The notes under the pieces were generated by a model, which was not told the DNA's origin, made no database searches, and saw only the letters and a list, made by a program, of their open reading frames with translations. 64,000 bases of DNA from Nonomuraea solani (lineage in GTDB: Bacteria > Actinomycetota > Actinomycetes > Streptosporangiales > Streptosporangiaceae): assembly GCF_900108335.1 (NCBI RefSeq), contig NZ_FNVT01000009.1:310001-374000 (forward strand), read 5' to 3'. The translations under genes were made by a program, and so were the position numbers. Positions within the stretch are counted from its first letter, which is position 1. Every line of letters begins with the position of its first letter. Shown one piece after another: positions 17,075 to 25,949 of this stretch.

Positions 17075-17292
17075 CGGACATGCTGGCAGGCGAGGGTAAT
17101 CCACCGGATGTTACTGAAGGCCTCGATGCCCCAACGGCCACCGAACCGGCCATAACCGGAGGACCTGAAGCCGCCGAACGGAGCCTGAGGCTCGTCGGCA
17201 ACCGACTGGTCATTGACGTGCACGATGCCCGTCTTCAGACGGCGGGCCACGCCCAGGCCGTGGGTGAGATGTGTCAGAGAAATGGGCTCTTG
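17062..17292 (-). pseudogene. Aldehyde dehydrogenase C-terminal fragment
   Basis: The minus strand reads LGVARRLKTGIVHVNDQSVA, DEPQAPFGGFRSSGYGRFGG and RWGIEAFSNIRWITLACQ. This is the C-terminal 75 residues of a benzaldehyde/vanillin dehydrogenase (RLxTGIVHVND and the PFGGxxxSGYGRFGG motif). The catalytic Cys and NAD-binding parts are missing and the sequence dissolves after HLTHG. It overlaps the stop of the NmrA-like gene by 13 nt. Confidence 0.75.
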
Positions 17293-17696
17293 AGCACTCG
17301 CTGGGAAGCGGTCACAGTCGGTAACTCGGTTGTGAAGCGCCATCTTTCTGAGTAGATCGAGGCCTTCCTGCTGACGACCCCGTCGCCCTATTCGATGCTG
17401 CGGTGTGAGCGAGTGCGCAAGGCCGGTCGCCATCGAGGCACATACCAGCACCTGGTCCTCGACCTGCGGACGCTGACGATCAGTCCGCCCAACTATCCAT
17501 CGCGCTTGCAGGTGCCTCACTCCAGCAGGTGTCAAGCAACAACCGCCCCGACCTCCCGTCCGAGCAGAGCCCTACAACGGCCCTGCGCTCGCGTAGCTAC
17601 GACGAAGGGACGAGTGGCTCAGGGTGACAGCGGCTGGTGGATCGCTGCCAGTACACAAGGGCCGGTCGGGCGCTGGAAGAAGTACCGGCCCGGCCC
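17293..17696. other. Intergenic stretch, no gene seen
   Basis: About 400 bp between the aldehyde dehydrogenase relic and the LysE gene. Open frames on both strands lack recognisable motifs or ribosome sites. Confidence 0.4.
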
Positions 17697-18320
17697 TCAG
17701 AAACCTGCTGCCACCGCGGCGCCCAGCCCCAGCAGGACGACGCCGGTGGTCACGCTGAGTCCCCGCAGGACGGTCGGCTGCGATATCAGGGCGCGCCCTC
17801 GGCTGACGGCCCAGGTGAGCAACATGTACCAGGAGGCGCTGACGAGCGCCCACAGGGCTCCCAGGGCGACGGTTGACAGGAACACCGGGCCGTTCGCGGT
17901 CACGAACTGGGGCAGCACCGAGACGGCGAACACGCCCGCCTTGGGGTTGGCGAGGTTGGTGCTCAGGCCGGTGAGATATCCGCCCGCGAAGCCGGTGCGG
18001 CGCCCGCTCTCGCGGAGCGGGCGGGTGGTGACGGTGGTGAGCGCGGTCCGCAGCGTGTTCACCCCGAGGATCATCAGCACGATGCCGCCTGCGATCCGGA
18101 GCACCGCGTACGCGGTGGGGCTGGCCAGCAGGACGGCGGACAGCCCGGCCGCGGCGGCCGTGGACCACAGCAGGAAGCCGGTGGCGTTGCCCGCGAGCGT
18201 GCCTCGGACTGTACGTTGCCCGCCTTCCAGAACCTGCCGGATCATCAGGGCTTGACTCGCGCCTGGCAGCATCGCCAGCAGCAAGGTGGTGGCGATGAAA
18301 ACGGGCACATGCGTGGGCAT
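17697..18320 (-). CDS. LysE/RhtB family amino-acid exporter
   Basis: 207 residues from ATG 18320, with GGAAGGGG about 10 nt upstream. Six hydrophobic segments. The N-terminal PVFIATTLLLAMLPGASQAL has the family P-G-P-like turn (here LPGAS), and GGYLTGLSTNLANPKAGVFA contains the conserved LxNPK motif. LysE-family carriers export amino acids or small metabolites by proton antiport. It is divergent from a LysR gene, the same layout as lysE/lysG, so the LysR protein probably activates it when the substrate accumulates. Confidence 0.88.
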   Translation of the reverse strand: MPTHVPVFIATTLLLAMLPGASQALMIRQVLEGGQRTVRGTLAGNATGFLLWSTAAAAGLSAVLLASPTAYAVLRIAGGIVLMILGVNTLRTALTTVTTRPLRESGRRTGFAGGYLTGLSTNLANPKAGVFAVSVLPQFVTANGPVFLSTVALGALWALVSASWYMLLTWAVSRGRALISQPTVLRGLSVTTGVVLLGLGAAVAAGF

Positions 18321-18430
18321 GGGGAAAGAACCCCTTCCGGGGATTGCGGCCGATGGGTGTCCCACCAGCCTTCCACTCCCGTACTCGTAAGAGAAATTAA
18401 AAGAGAAGGGAGCAGCGTTAAGATTAGTGA

Positions 18431-19405
18431 ATGGTGGTGGATCCGGGACAGCTGCGGCTTCTCGCGTTGATCGAGCGGCACGGCTCCCTGACGGCGGCGG
18501 CTCACGCACTCCAACTCACGCCCGCGGCGGTCACCCAGCAGGTGGCCAAGGCCGAGCGCGACTGGCAGGTGCCCCTGGTCATCCGTGGTCCTCGCGGAGC
18601 AACGCTCACCGCGGCCGGTGCGCTGCTGGCCTCCCACGGTCGAACCGTGGAGGAGGCATCGGACAGGGCCGAGGCGGAACTGGCCGCACTGCTCGGTCAC
18701 CTCTCGCTCCGCCTGCGGATCGGGACGTTCCAGGCGGCTGCCCTGCACCTGCTGCCACCGGCCCTGACGGCCCTGCGGCACCGCCATCCGGACGCCGACG
18801 TCTCGGTCGTAGACGTGGTGTCCGGACGCGGAGCGGACGAGATCAGCGCGGGGCGCCTAGACCTCGCCATCGTCGCGTCCTGGGGCACACCGCTCGCGCC
18901 GCCCCCACACCTACGGGCCCACTCGCTCCTGTTGGACCCGATGGTCGTGGTTCTCCCCGATGACCACCCACTGGCCACCGGGCAGCCCGCGGACACCGAA
19001 CTTCACCTGGAACAACTGCGCGACGAATCATGGGTTTCCATCCTGGCCGGCCATGCCGCCCGCGAACAGTTCCACGACGCTGCCCGCGAGGCCGGCTTCA
19101 CTCCCACCGTGCGGTTCGAGACCGAGTCCTACGACGTCGCCCAGGCCCTCGTCGGCACAGGCATCGCAGTGGCCCTGGTCTCGCGTCTGGCCCTGACCCA
19201 TGCGCCTGGCACCACCCATCGCGAACTGGCCCACCCCAGGCCCTACCGCCAGCTCTACGCCGTGACCAAAACCGACGCCAGCCTCACACCACTCGCAGAC
19301 ATGCTCATCGACCTCCTCCATGATGTCGCCCGCGACATCACCGCCACCTGGGAGGCTCCCCTGCGAGAAAACCAACGCTCATCCAACTCACCGCACGGAG
19401 CCTGA
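18431..19405 (+). CDS. LysR family transcriptional regulator
   Basis: 324 residues. The N-terminal winged helix QLRLLALIERHGSLTAAAHA, then LQLTPAAVTQQVAKAERDW is typical of the LysG/ArgP branch and its relatives. The periplasmic-binding-protein-like effector domain follows (LRIGTFQAAALHLLPPALTA, LDLAIVASW, WVSILAGHAAREQF). Divergent from the LysE exporter gene across 110 bp that is AT-rich near the lysR start. A short CGGAGC/GCTCCCG-type hairpin follows the stop. Confidence 0.88.
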   Translation: MVVDPGQLRLLALIERHGSLTAAAHALQLTPAAVTQQVAKAERDWQVPLVIRGPRGATLTAAGALLASHGRTVEEASDRAEAELAALLGHLSLRLRIGTFQAAALHLLPPALTALRHRHPDADVSVVDVVSGRGADEISAGRLDLAIVASWGTPLAPPPHLRAHSLLLDPMVVVLPDDHPLATGQPADTELHLEQLRDESWVSILAGHAAREQFHDAAREAGFTPTVRFETESYDVAQALVGTGIAVALVSRLALTHAPGTTHRELAHPRPYRQLYAVTKTDASLTPLADMLIDLLHDVARDITATWEAPLRENQRSSNSPHGA

Positions 19406-19740
19406 AAAGCTCCCGGTTCTGAATCGACACCGCCTGGTCCGCAGCGGCCGACCATCGACGCCGGCAGCTGGCTCGGCGTCGGCCCCGCCATAGCCGGAGC
19501 CCTGGTGTGGTCGAAGCCACGGCAGCCGGCTTCAACCACTCCGCCGCGTCGTCGGCGCTTCACCCGGCGGCTGCGGGTTGCGGTTCCTCCGTCCGCTGGC
19601 CGGGGATGGGCGTGGCGAGGCCAAGATCGAGACGGCTGTTCATGTCGAGCTCGAACCGGCCGTACGGTGCGAAGCTCGAATATTCAGTCACGTATCTACC
19701 CTGCAGATTCGCAGCAGCACTGAAATCCCGACGTTTCGAT

Positions 19741-19778
19741 TTGAGCGACCGCTCAAGCTATTCTGAGCGACTGCTCGA
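19741..19778. promoter_or_regulatory. Pair of TetR-type operators without an adjacent TetR gene
   Basis: TTGAGCGACCGCTCAA (19741-19756) is a perfect 7-bp inverted repeat with a 2-bp centre. TGAGCGACTGCTCGA (19764-19778) is a second, imperfect copy. Such GAGCGnnCGCTC palindromes are typical TetR-family sites. The nearest genes downstream are transposase relics, so the regulator and its target appear to have been lost. Confidence 0.5.
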
Positions 19779-19827
19779 ATAACGACGCCCAAGAGCCGCA
19801 GGTCACCGCATGGATCGAGTTTTCGAG

Positions 19828-19975
19828 CCCACAGCCGAGCGCGCTGTCTGATCCGAGATCGGGATGAGAAGTTCCCGCCGCTCATGGATAAGATCCTCGC
19901 CGAAGCCGGCATCAAGACGGTGGCTCCCTGGTATCCGGGTGCAGCGAATGAACTCGATCATGGAGCGGCACTGAC
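19828..19975 (+). pseudogene. Integrase-core (rve) transposase scrap
   Basis: Reads IRDRDEKFPPLMDKILAEAG, IKTV, and one frame over RMNSIMER. This matches the RDRDxKF...FDxxLxxxGI...PRMNxxxER stretch of the DDE integrase core (IS481/IS3 relatives). It is about 45 residues long and frameshifted. Confidence 0.55.
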
Positions 19976-20531
19976 CGTCCGCGTCATCGACGCCGAGATC
20001 ACCATCCGCACCACGGCGGGCGCCCGGAGAGGCCACTACCGGCTGCTGACCACCCTCACCGACGCCTCCCGCCACCCCCCGCAGCGACCTCATCCGGCTC
20101 TACCACGAGCGCTGGAAGATCGAGACCACCTACGCGGAGCTGAAGTCCACCATCCTGAACGGGCACGTCCTGCGCTCACGCACCCCGGATGGCATCGAAC
20201 AGGAGGTCTGAGCCCTGCCGACCGCCTACCAGGTCCTGCGGACCGCGATGACCGACGCCACCGACAGCGTCCCGGGCACCGACCCCGACCGGCCCGGCTT
20301 CACCACCGCCCTGGCCGCCGCCCACGACCAGCTCATCCCGGCCGCCGGCGTCATCACCGGCACCGACATCGACCTGATCGGCACCATCGGCCGCCACGTC
20401 CTGACCATCTCCTGCCCGCCCGGCGAGTCCGCACCAAAGACCGCATCGTCAAACGCGCGATCTCCACATACAACGCCCGCGGACCCGCCATCGACCGGAC
20501 CACCTACAAGGCCACCATCACAGCATCAACA
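19975..20531 (+). pseudogene. IS4-family transposase C-terminal relic
   Basis: Reads VRVIDAEITIRTTAGARRGH, YRLLTTLTDASRHP. One frame over comes LIRLYHERWKIETTYAELKS, which holds the IS4 signature Y-(2)-R-(3)-E-(6)-K complete. VLRSRTPDGIEQEV is cut by a TGA at 20209, and YQVLRTAMTDATDSVPG follows to KDRIVKRAISTYNARGPAID and the stop at 20531. At least two frameshifts and one nonsense codon. It joins directly to the integrase scrap upstream. Confidence 0.75.
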
Positions 20532-21508
20532 TGATCCCGGCCAGCCCTTGACACCGCTACCTCAGCCTTAACTGAAGGGCCTGGTGCCGCGGCCGCCTCC
20601 AAGACGTCGTGGAGTTCGTCGGCGAGTTTGGGGCCGAGCGCTGGCCCGGCATCCAAACCGACCAGCCGAGCCCGCCCCGGCATCGGCTCCACCTGCCTGG
20701 AATGGGCGGCAATCCAAGGGGACCACCGGTCGCCGATCTGGAGACTGGCTGTCGACGATGTCGGCAAGCCGCAGGCTTCGCGGCTCGCCAAAGGCGCAGC
20801 GCGTAGAAGGCATGGAGGAAGGCCTGCCCGGACTGGCCGTACGGAGTCGATCTCCGCCCGGAGTCGGTCGAGGTCGACCGGCATGCTGTTGTACAGCGTC
20901 GGGAAACAGTTGAGCGGTCAATAGCGGCAGGGAGCCTTCAGCCTGGTCAGCGGCTTGATCGCTCTGACGGGCAATCGGGCCCTCCGGACTCGCTTCGGAA
21001 GGGCGAGCCTGGAACGACGATGAAACCGCCGGTGCGTCTTCACAGGTCGTCCCGCTCAGCGTCTCTTTCGATGTCAGCCAGGCAAGAACCATGATCAGTG
21101 ATTCTCGCCACCCGCTGCTCTGCTCGGCCATTATCCCGATACACCTCCATCACATGGATATGGGAAGTGTCGCCCATGTTCCAACATGTGGAACGGATGC
21201 CCTCGAAGCGGCATAGACCTTCATAGCGTGGTCCGAAGGAATCAATGCTCAGACGCGATCACATACCGTTGGACGCTCCCACGGATCGAGTGCGGGATGG
21301 CGCTATCGCCGGAATGGCGGATCGCCGTGAGTAGCGGCGTCATGAATCAAAGGGATAGCGGACTGGTGGCTCGGTTACGGCCGAACGCGGCTCCATGCGC
21401 TTGACGCGACTACTACGAGGCGCCACGGCCTGCGCTAGTTGAAGCTGGTCAAAAGCACCGACCTCGGGGGAAGCTTCCAAAGCGCTCACAAACGGAAGGA
21501 CGAGACCA
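20532..21508. other. Gene-poor stretch with unassigned minus-strand scraps
   Basis: A minus-strand frame near 20884 reads SMPVDLDRLRAEIDSVRP and then drifts; it looks like a protein start, but I cannot name the family and the frame seems broken. The rest has no domain I recognise. The last 30 bases contain AACGGAAGGACGAGACCA, the ribosome site for the gene at 21509. Confidence 0.35.
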
Positions 21509-23614
21509 ATGAACCCGATGGTGAACTCGCCCAAACTCGCCGACGACGAAAAAATGCTATGCCGCGTATCAAAGCACAGGACTGGGGATGATCGCCTGAC
21601 CGAGTCTTGCGATTGTGTGGGCGGAGAGTACGGCACCATACCGGCTACAGGCTTCACAGCAGGAAAAGGAAGCCTGGCAGAATGGCTGGCCGAACGGGGA
21701 ATGCCTCGCTGCGCCGCTGCCGTGGCGGGGAGCGACTGGAGAACGTGCCAGGCACAGCGGTCGCCTCACGGCGAGGTGACGATCGCCCCGCAGCGGCACG
21801 ACGGCAGTAGCCCTTGTGAGCACGAGCCGAGAATATCCGTTAAGCGCCTACGACTCATTGAGGCAAAAATTCCCGAACCATTCAAAGTAGGTCGAGAAAC
21901 TGACGCATATGAACAAGCGACGCATGCGCGTCTCGTTTTCGACTTTCTCAGTGGATGGGCTGCGGGCAACGAACAGGCTATGGCGAAAAATGTCGGTGGA
22001 GGCAGAGCTGCCGCTGGTGGTCGTACCGGCCCGCAGGGAACGTGCCCGCGCCTGAGCATGCCATACGGCGATGTCTTCCCCCTGAGCCCGTTGACGCCTG
22101 CCATGAAGACCGCAATCACAGAGGCGGTGCGCGGCAACACCGTTCTGAAAGGAGTCGCAGAGTGGGTGACGGCGGCATGCAACCGGCTCGAAAAGGCTTT
22201 GGGAAAAAGGCTGGTCCACCCGGCGGGTTCCCTGAGCCTCAAAGAATCCGGCCTGGCGCAGGTGGCCGTCGGGCAGTGCGATACGTCAGCTGCTCGGATG
22301 GCGAAGGAATTGACGACCTCTGGCAGGCTCGCTATGGAAAAGCGCGACGGCACGCATATTCCGGCCGGCCCGTGGACGGAGATAGCGGACCGGTTCATGT
22401 TGCGCAATATCTATAGGGCGCCCAATGTGGCCTGCGGAACAACCGCGACTCAATGGTTGGTGGCCGGCGCCGACAACTGTACCGCTGACCTGAATGCAGT
22501 TCAGGACTCGTTCTTCTTCTACGAGCACGGCTTTGCACAAATGACGGGATCCGTGAAAGGGCGGGAGTGGTATGAAGCGTGGTGGCTGGCAATGCACGAA
22601 AGTTTGCAGCATCCGCCATCGGCAGAGCGCGCCATCGCGACAGCAATAAACTCACTGTACACGGCTTACAAAGCGGATCTGGAGATAGCCATACAGGAAG
22701 CGAGATTGGGAGGCGAGACGGTACAGTTGATGCTTCAGCAGAATCGCGAAGAGTTTCTCCATCAGCAGCTCTGCGATTCGGGCATTCTCGGCTATTGTGT
22801 CCAGGAAAGAGAAAACAGCGGTCACGATCGTCAGATGATGTGGGATCTCGCGATGACGGGCCCGGGCACAGATGTCATAGATGTCGGACGAGATCTGCTG
22901 TGCTCGACCGAACTTGGATCGAGCATGCCACAAATGGCAGGGGGATATTTGGATGCTGAGCGCCTGGCCCAGGTCTATGGGAGACTATGCGCTGTTCAAG
23001 ACCACATGTTCCAAGGCGATGATCTGACGAGCGGATCCGTCGTGACGGCGGACCTGCCGATATGGGAGATAGCAAATTTGCGTCACCCCTTTGTGGAAAT
23101 GGCGCTGATCGGGCGCAACTCGGTGCGTGGCCTGCATTTCAAGCCTGCTCCATTCGAGGCGTACTGGGACGAAGAAATGCGCATGAAAGGCACACCGGTA
23201 ACGCCAGGCAAATATGCCTGCGAAAGACTGGCGATCGCCTCCGCTTCGTCCAGCAGGGCCAAGCAGGGTGAGATCGTGCCGTGCCTGGTTTTCCGCACCA
23301 TCATCGATAGGATGGGGACAGCAGGCGACGCAGCCTCCGATCTTCTGGACAGACTATTCGGTTTCATACACAGGTACGCCATCAGCGATATAGGAACTGG
23401 CACGCTAGACGCGCTAAAGGTTGAGATAGCGGCCCTGACCCTGGCCGTAGAAGGAGACGCGCCGGCTAAAGCCGCAAGACAGTACGTGGGCCATATAGCA
23501 CACCATATTTGGACGGTGGAAAGGATCTGCGAGATGGTCATGCAGGCCAACTTTGCCTTCCACATCGGCCGCCAATACGTTGGATGTGACAGGTCGATCA
23601 GCCCTGCCGTCTGA
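21509..23614 (+). CDS. Large protein of unknown function, atypical codon use
   Basis: 701 residues, ATG with AAGGA 8-10 nt upstream. I do not recognise a family. No signal peptide or membrane helix. The first 110 residues are Cys/Gly/Arg-rich and may be unstructured or wrongly included. From about residue 185 (MPYGDVFPLSPLTPAMKTAI) the protein is mostly helical with aromatic clusters: DSFFFYEHGFAQMTGSV, REWYEAWWLAMHESLQHP. A striking stretch is GPGTDVIDVGRDLLCSTELG, followed by MAGGYLDAERLAQVYGRL. The all-helical, acid- and aromatic-rich character would fit a terpenoid-synthase-like fold, but no DDxxD or NSE motif is seen, so this is only a thought. Codons ending in A/T are far commoner than in neighbours, suggesting recent transfer. 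It stands alone between IS relics. Confidence 0.7.
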   Translation: MNPMVNSPKLADDEKMLCRVSKHRTGDDRLTESCDCVGGEYGTIPATGFTAGKGSLAEWLAERGMPRCAAAVAGSDWRTCQAQRSPHGEVTIAPQRHDGSSPCEHEPRISVKRLRLIEAKIPEPFKVGRETDAYEQATHARLVFDFLSGWAAGNEQAMAKNVGGGRAAAGGRTGPQGTCPRLSMPYGDVFPLSPLTPAMKTAITEAVRGNTVLKGVAEWVTAACNRLEKALGKRLVHPAGSLSLKESGLAQVAVGQCDTSAARMAKELTTSGRLAMEKRDGTHIPAGPWTEIADRFMLRNIYRAPNVACGTTATQWLVAGADNCTADLNAVQDSFFFYEHGFAQMTGSVKGREWYEAWWLAMHESLQHPPSAERAIATAINSLYTAYKADLEIAIQEARLGGETVQLMLQQNREEFLHQQLCDSGILGYCVQERENSGHDRQMMWDLAMTGPGTDVIDVGRDLLCSTELGSSMPQMAGGYLDAERLAQVYGRLCAVQDHMFQGDDLTSGSVVTADLPIWEIANLRHPFVEMALIGRNSVRGLHFKPAPFEAYWDEEMRMKGTPVTPGKYACERLAIASASSSRAKQGEIVPCLVFRTIIDRMGTAGDAASDLLDRLFGFIHRYAISDIGTGTLDALKVEIAALTLAVEGDAPAKAARQYVGHIAHHIWTVERICEMVMQANFAFHIGRQYVGCDRSISPAV

Positions 23615-23882
23615 TGCTTGATCCGCTGTGTGGCGGTCGGCCCGGACGACGAATGACCAAGGAATCAACCGAAACTCGGAGCATCGGTGTCGACGATGGG
23701 CGACTACTGGATCAGGCACATATTTCGTGATCGGACCCTGATCAGTCGGCAAGCAGGATGCGTTTTCTTCTTGACTGAACCACTGGGACGGTTTCTGCAG
23801 TTCAGAGGACAAGTGGTGATCTGGGCTGCCATGGTCAGGCTCCATGATCGGAGAGGGCGAGTCGCCCCTGGACCCGGCCCGC
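23615..23882. other. Intergenic stretch, no gene seen
   Basis: About 270 bp after the unknown gene. Short frames only; the downstream part would once have held the body of the quinone oxidoreductase gene, but nothing of it is recognisable. Confidence 0.4.
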
Positions 23883-23936
23883 TTACAGTTCTAGAACATG
23901 AGGGGCGCCGAACCGGGTCGCCATGATCGCTCGCAT
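23883..23936 (-). pseudogene. Quinone oxidoreductase N-terminal stub
   Basis: From ATG 23936 the frame reads MRAIMATRFGAPHVLEL and stops at TAA. This is the start of zinc-free MDR quinone oxidoreductases (MRAIVxTxFGGPEVLEL), a very regular opening. The remaining 300 residues are gone. The promoter upstream is intact. Confidence 0.6.
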
Positions 23937-23950
23937 GGGTGAAGCATCCA

Positions 23951-23970
23951 ACCTCAACTCGGCTTGAGGT
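23951..23970 (-). promoter_or_regulatory. MerR/SoxR-type operator-promoter
   Basis: ACCTCAACTCGGCTTGAGGT contains a perfect 7-bp dyad with a 6-bp centre, matching the SoxR-box layout CCTCAA-6-TTGAGG. Read on the minus strand it lies between TTGACC (-35) and TTGGAT (-10) at the long 19-bp spacing typical of MerR-family promoters, pointing at the quinone oxidoreductase stub. No merR gene is seen nearby. Confidence 0.65.
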
Positions 23971-24064
23971 CAAGCACCAGGGACCGATTGCGAGATGATC
24001 TGGCTGTGATCACGCGACATGCGTTGAAGTTCAGAGATACTCCCGAGCGTCGGTCCGCGACCTT

Positions 24065-24875
24065 TCACTCCGCAGTGATGACTTCGTTGACGGCCGCGCG
24101 TGCGGCGGTTTCGTCGACGATGGTCTTGTCGACGATGAAGGCGGCCAGCAGAGCCTGAATGGCTAGGTTATTGATGGTCCGGGGATAGCCGCGGCTGGCG
24201 ATGTGGATCAGATTGGCGGCGTCTTCAGTGAAGAGAGGGTCGGTGCGGCCGGCCAGGGCGAGGTGGTGACGGAGGTAGTCGACGGTCTCCTGGCGGGCCA
24301 TGCCGTTCATGTGGTAGCGGACCGCGATGCGCTGATCCAGCGCCGCCAGGACACCGAGCTTGATCTTGCGGCGCAGGGTCGGCTGCCCGATGAGCAGGCA
24401 GGCGAACGGGCTGGAGGATTCCATCTCATGGTTGGTCAGCATGCGGACCGACTCCAGCTGGTCGTGCCCCAGAAGGTGCGCCTCGTCCAGAATGAGCACC
24501 GGAGTGCGGCCGCGTACGGCCGGCTCGGTGGCCAGCGCATCGTTGGCCTGCGGGATCAACGTGGCCTTGGGTGGCTTGGGGACGCCGCCCAGAGCGGTGA
24601 CGATGGCGGTGTGAATACCGCGGACGCCGACATCAGGGTTGCCGATATAGATCGGGATGTGCCGGGTCGAGCGAGGCGATCGCGGCCCGGGTGGCCACCG
24701 TTTTGCCGACGCCGACCTCACCGGTGACCACCCCCAGGGCGCGTTCGGCGACGCACCAGGTGATGCGGGCGGTGGCCTCGCCGTGAGTGGCATGCCGGTG
24801 CATCATGCCGGGTGCCAGGTCACGGCCGAACGGGATCTTGGTGAAGCCGAAGAAGCCTTGCAGGCGGTCGGTCAC
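24065..24875 (-). pseudogene. ExeA/TniB-like AAA ATPase of a transposon, frameshifted
   Basis: GTG 24875 opens MTDRLQGFFGFTKIPFGRDL, with Walker A GEVGVGKTVATRAA. Near 24655-24665 the frame shifts, then continues HIPIYIGNPDVGVRGIHTAI, Walker B PVLILDEAHLLGHDQLESVR, sensor LIGQPTLRRKIKLG and the C-terminal RGYPRTINNLAIQALLAA to the stop at 24065. Such ATPases are target-selection partners of Mu/IS21-like transposases. The start overlaps the stop of the integrase tail upstream (GTGA), an operon arrangement. One indel separates the halves. Confidence 0.8.
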
Positions 24876-25120
24876 GACTGCTCCTCTCCGGCCAGAACCG
24901 CACCGTGCGTGGACGCGGATTGTTCGTCTTCACCATGCCGGCCGGTGTCCTTGCTGGTCAGCGCGGTGTAGTTGATCCGGGTGGCCAGAGTGGCGGTCTG
25001 CTGATCGTCGAGCAGGCGCAGGTAGTCGATCCCGGCGCCGGGTTCCGGCGCAGCGGCCGCGGGTTGTTCGGGCTTGGCTTTCGGATGGGCGTGCCGGCCG
25101 ATGGTCTGCGGGGTGGCCAT
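24872..25120 (-). pseudogene. C-terminal tail of the partner DDE integrase
   Basis: Reads MATPQTIGRHAHPKAKPEQP, then GIDYLRLLDDQQTATLATRI and NYTALTSKDTG, ending in a TGA overlapping the ATPase start. The position directly before an ExeA-like ATPase, and the GIDYLxLL...RINYTAL pattern, fit the tail of the Mu-type integrase that accompanies such ATPases. The catalytic core is missing: upstream of about 25120 the sequence is SecA-like. Family assignment is by context. Confidence 0.5.
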
Positions 25121-25949
25121 GCCCGTCGGCGGTGCCGAAGACCATGATGCCGTGGTCGAGCCGGGTCACCGCCCGATCCTCGGCGATCGGCTCCACCTCC
25201 AGGCCGTACAGGTGGGCGAATTCGGCGGCTCCGCCGGCCGCAGTCGCGCTCACACCCGCGAGGTGGTCGTACAGCCGCAGATAGCCGCGCAGGTTCAGCG
25301 CCGCCACGATCTCGCCGCCGGACTGGAGGGCCAGATGCTTGATGAACGGCCGATCGAGCAGGACGTGGTCGGCGTCGGTCACCACCGCCCGGCGCGTCCC
25401 GCGTCTCACCCACTGCCCCTGGCCGGCGCCCAGATCGTCTCTCATATGGTCAGCGCCGAACCAATCGACGTGTCCGACCGTCACGTCAGCCGCGTACGCC
25501 CGGCGGCGTTCCCTGTCGTCCATACGCTCGACGAGGTGCCCGACGGTCAGTCCCAGCAGCAGGCACACCTCGGCCGTGTGGGGTGAGGCGTCGCTGGTCA
25601 TCAGGTGTTCGCCACGGCCTTCCAATGCGCCAAGGCACACGGTCAGCGTCACCGCCGGCGCCCAGGTGGTGCGATCGGCCAGTTCCGCCACCGCGCCGTG
25701 GTGCATCGCGATCGCCGCCCGCAGCTCCGCGGGCGAACAGCGCCGACCCAGCTCCGTCCGCGCGCTCGCCTCCGACACCAACGCGTACGCCTCCGGCAAC
25801 AGCTCATCGAGGCTCTCGCCAGAAGTCGCCCGTCGGCGGAGCGCCGCGGTGCGCCCTGCCAACTCGTGGTCGGGGAGCCCACCCAGCCGGACAGCCGCCT
25901 CTTCGATGGCCGCGACGTCAGGAAGCGCCCGTCCGGCACCCTTGGCCAT
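25120..25949 (-). CDS. SecA-like pseudo-ATPase, 3' end replaced by transposon
   Basis: About 275 SecA-like residues from ATG 25949. The N-terminus LPDHELAGRTAALRRRATSG, ESLDELLPEAYALVSEAS follows SecA, as do ELRAAIAMHHGAVAEL, RRRAYAADVTVGHVDWFGAD and the late LRGYLRLYDHLAGVSATAAG, AAEFAHLYGLEVEPIAEDRA. Where SecA has the Walker A MKTGEGKT the protein reads LADRTTWAP. The DEVD Walker B is DADH. The preprotein cross-linking domain between RPFIKHL and NLRGYLR is absent. ATP-driven translocation is therefore unlikely; a scaffold or decayed paralogue is more plausible. After FGTADG (about 25125) the frame runs into the transposon integrase tail out of phase and ends at 24930 as noise. Confidence 0.65.

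Noticed and set aside
17395..18255. Plus-strand frame of 286 codons
   Set aside because: Overlaps the LysE gene on the opposite strand and has Ser/Arg/Pro-rich composition typical of antisense frames.
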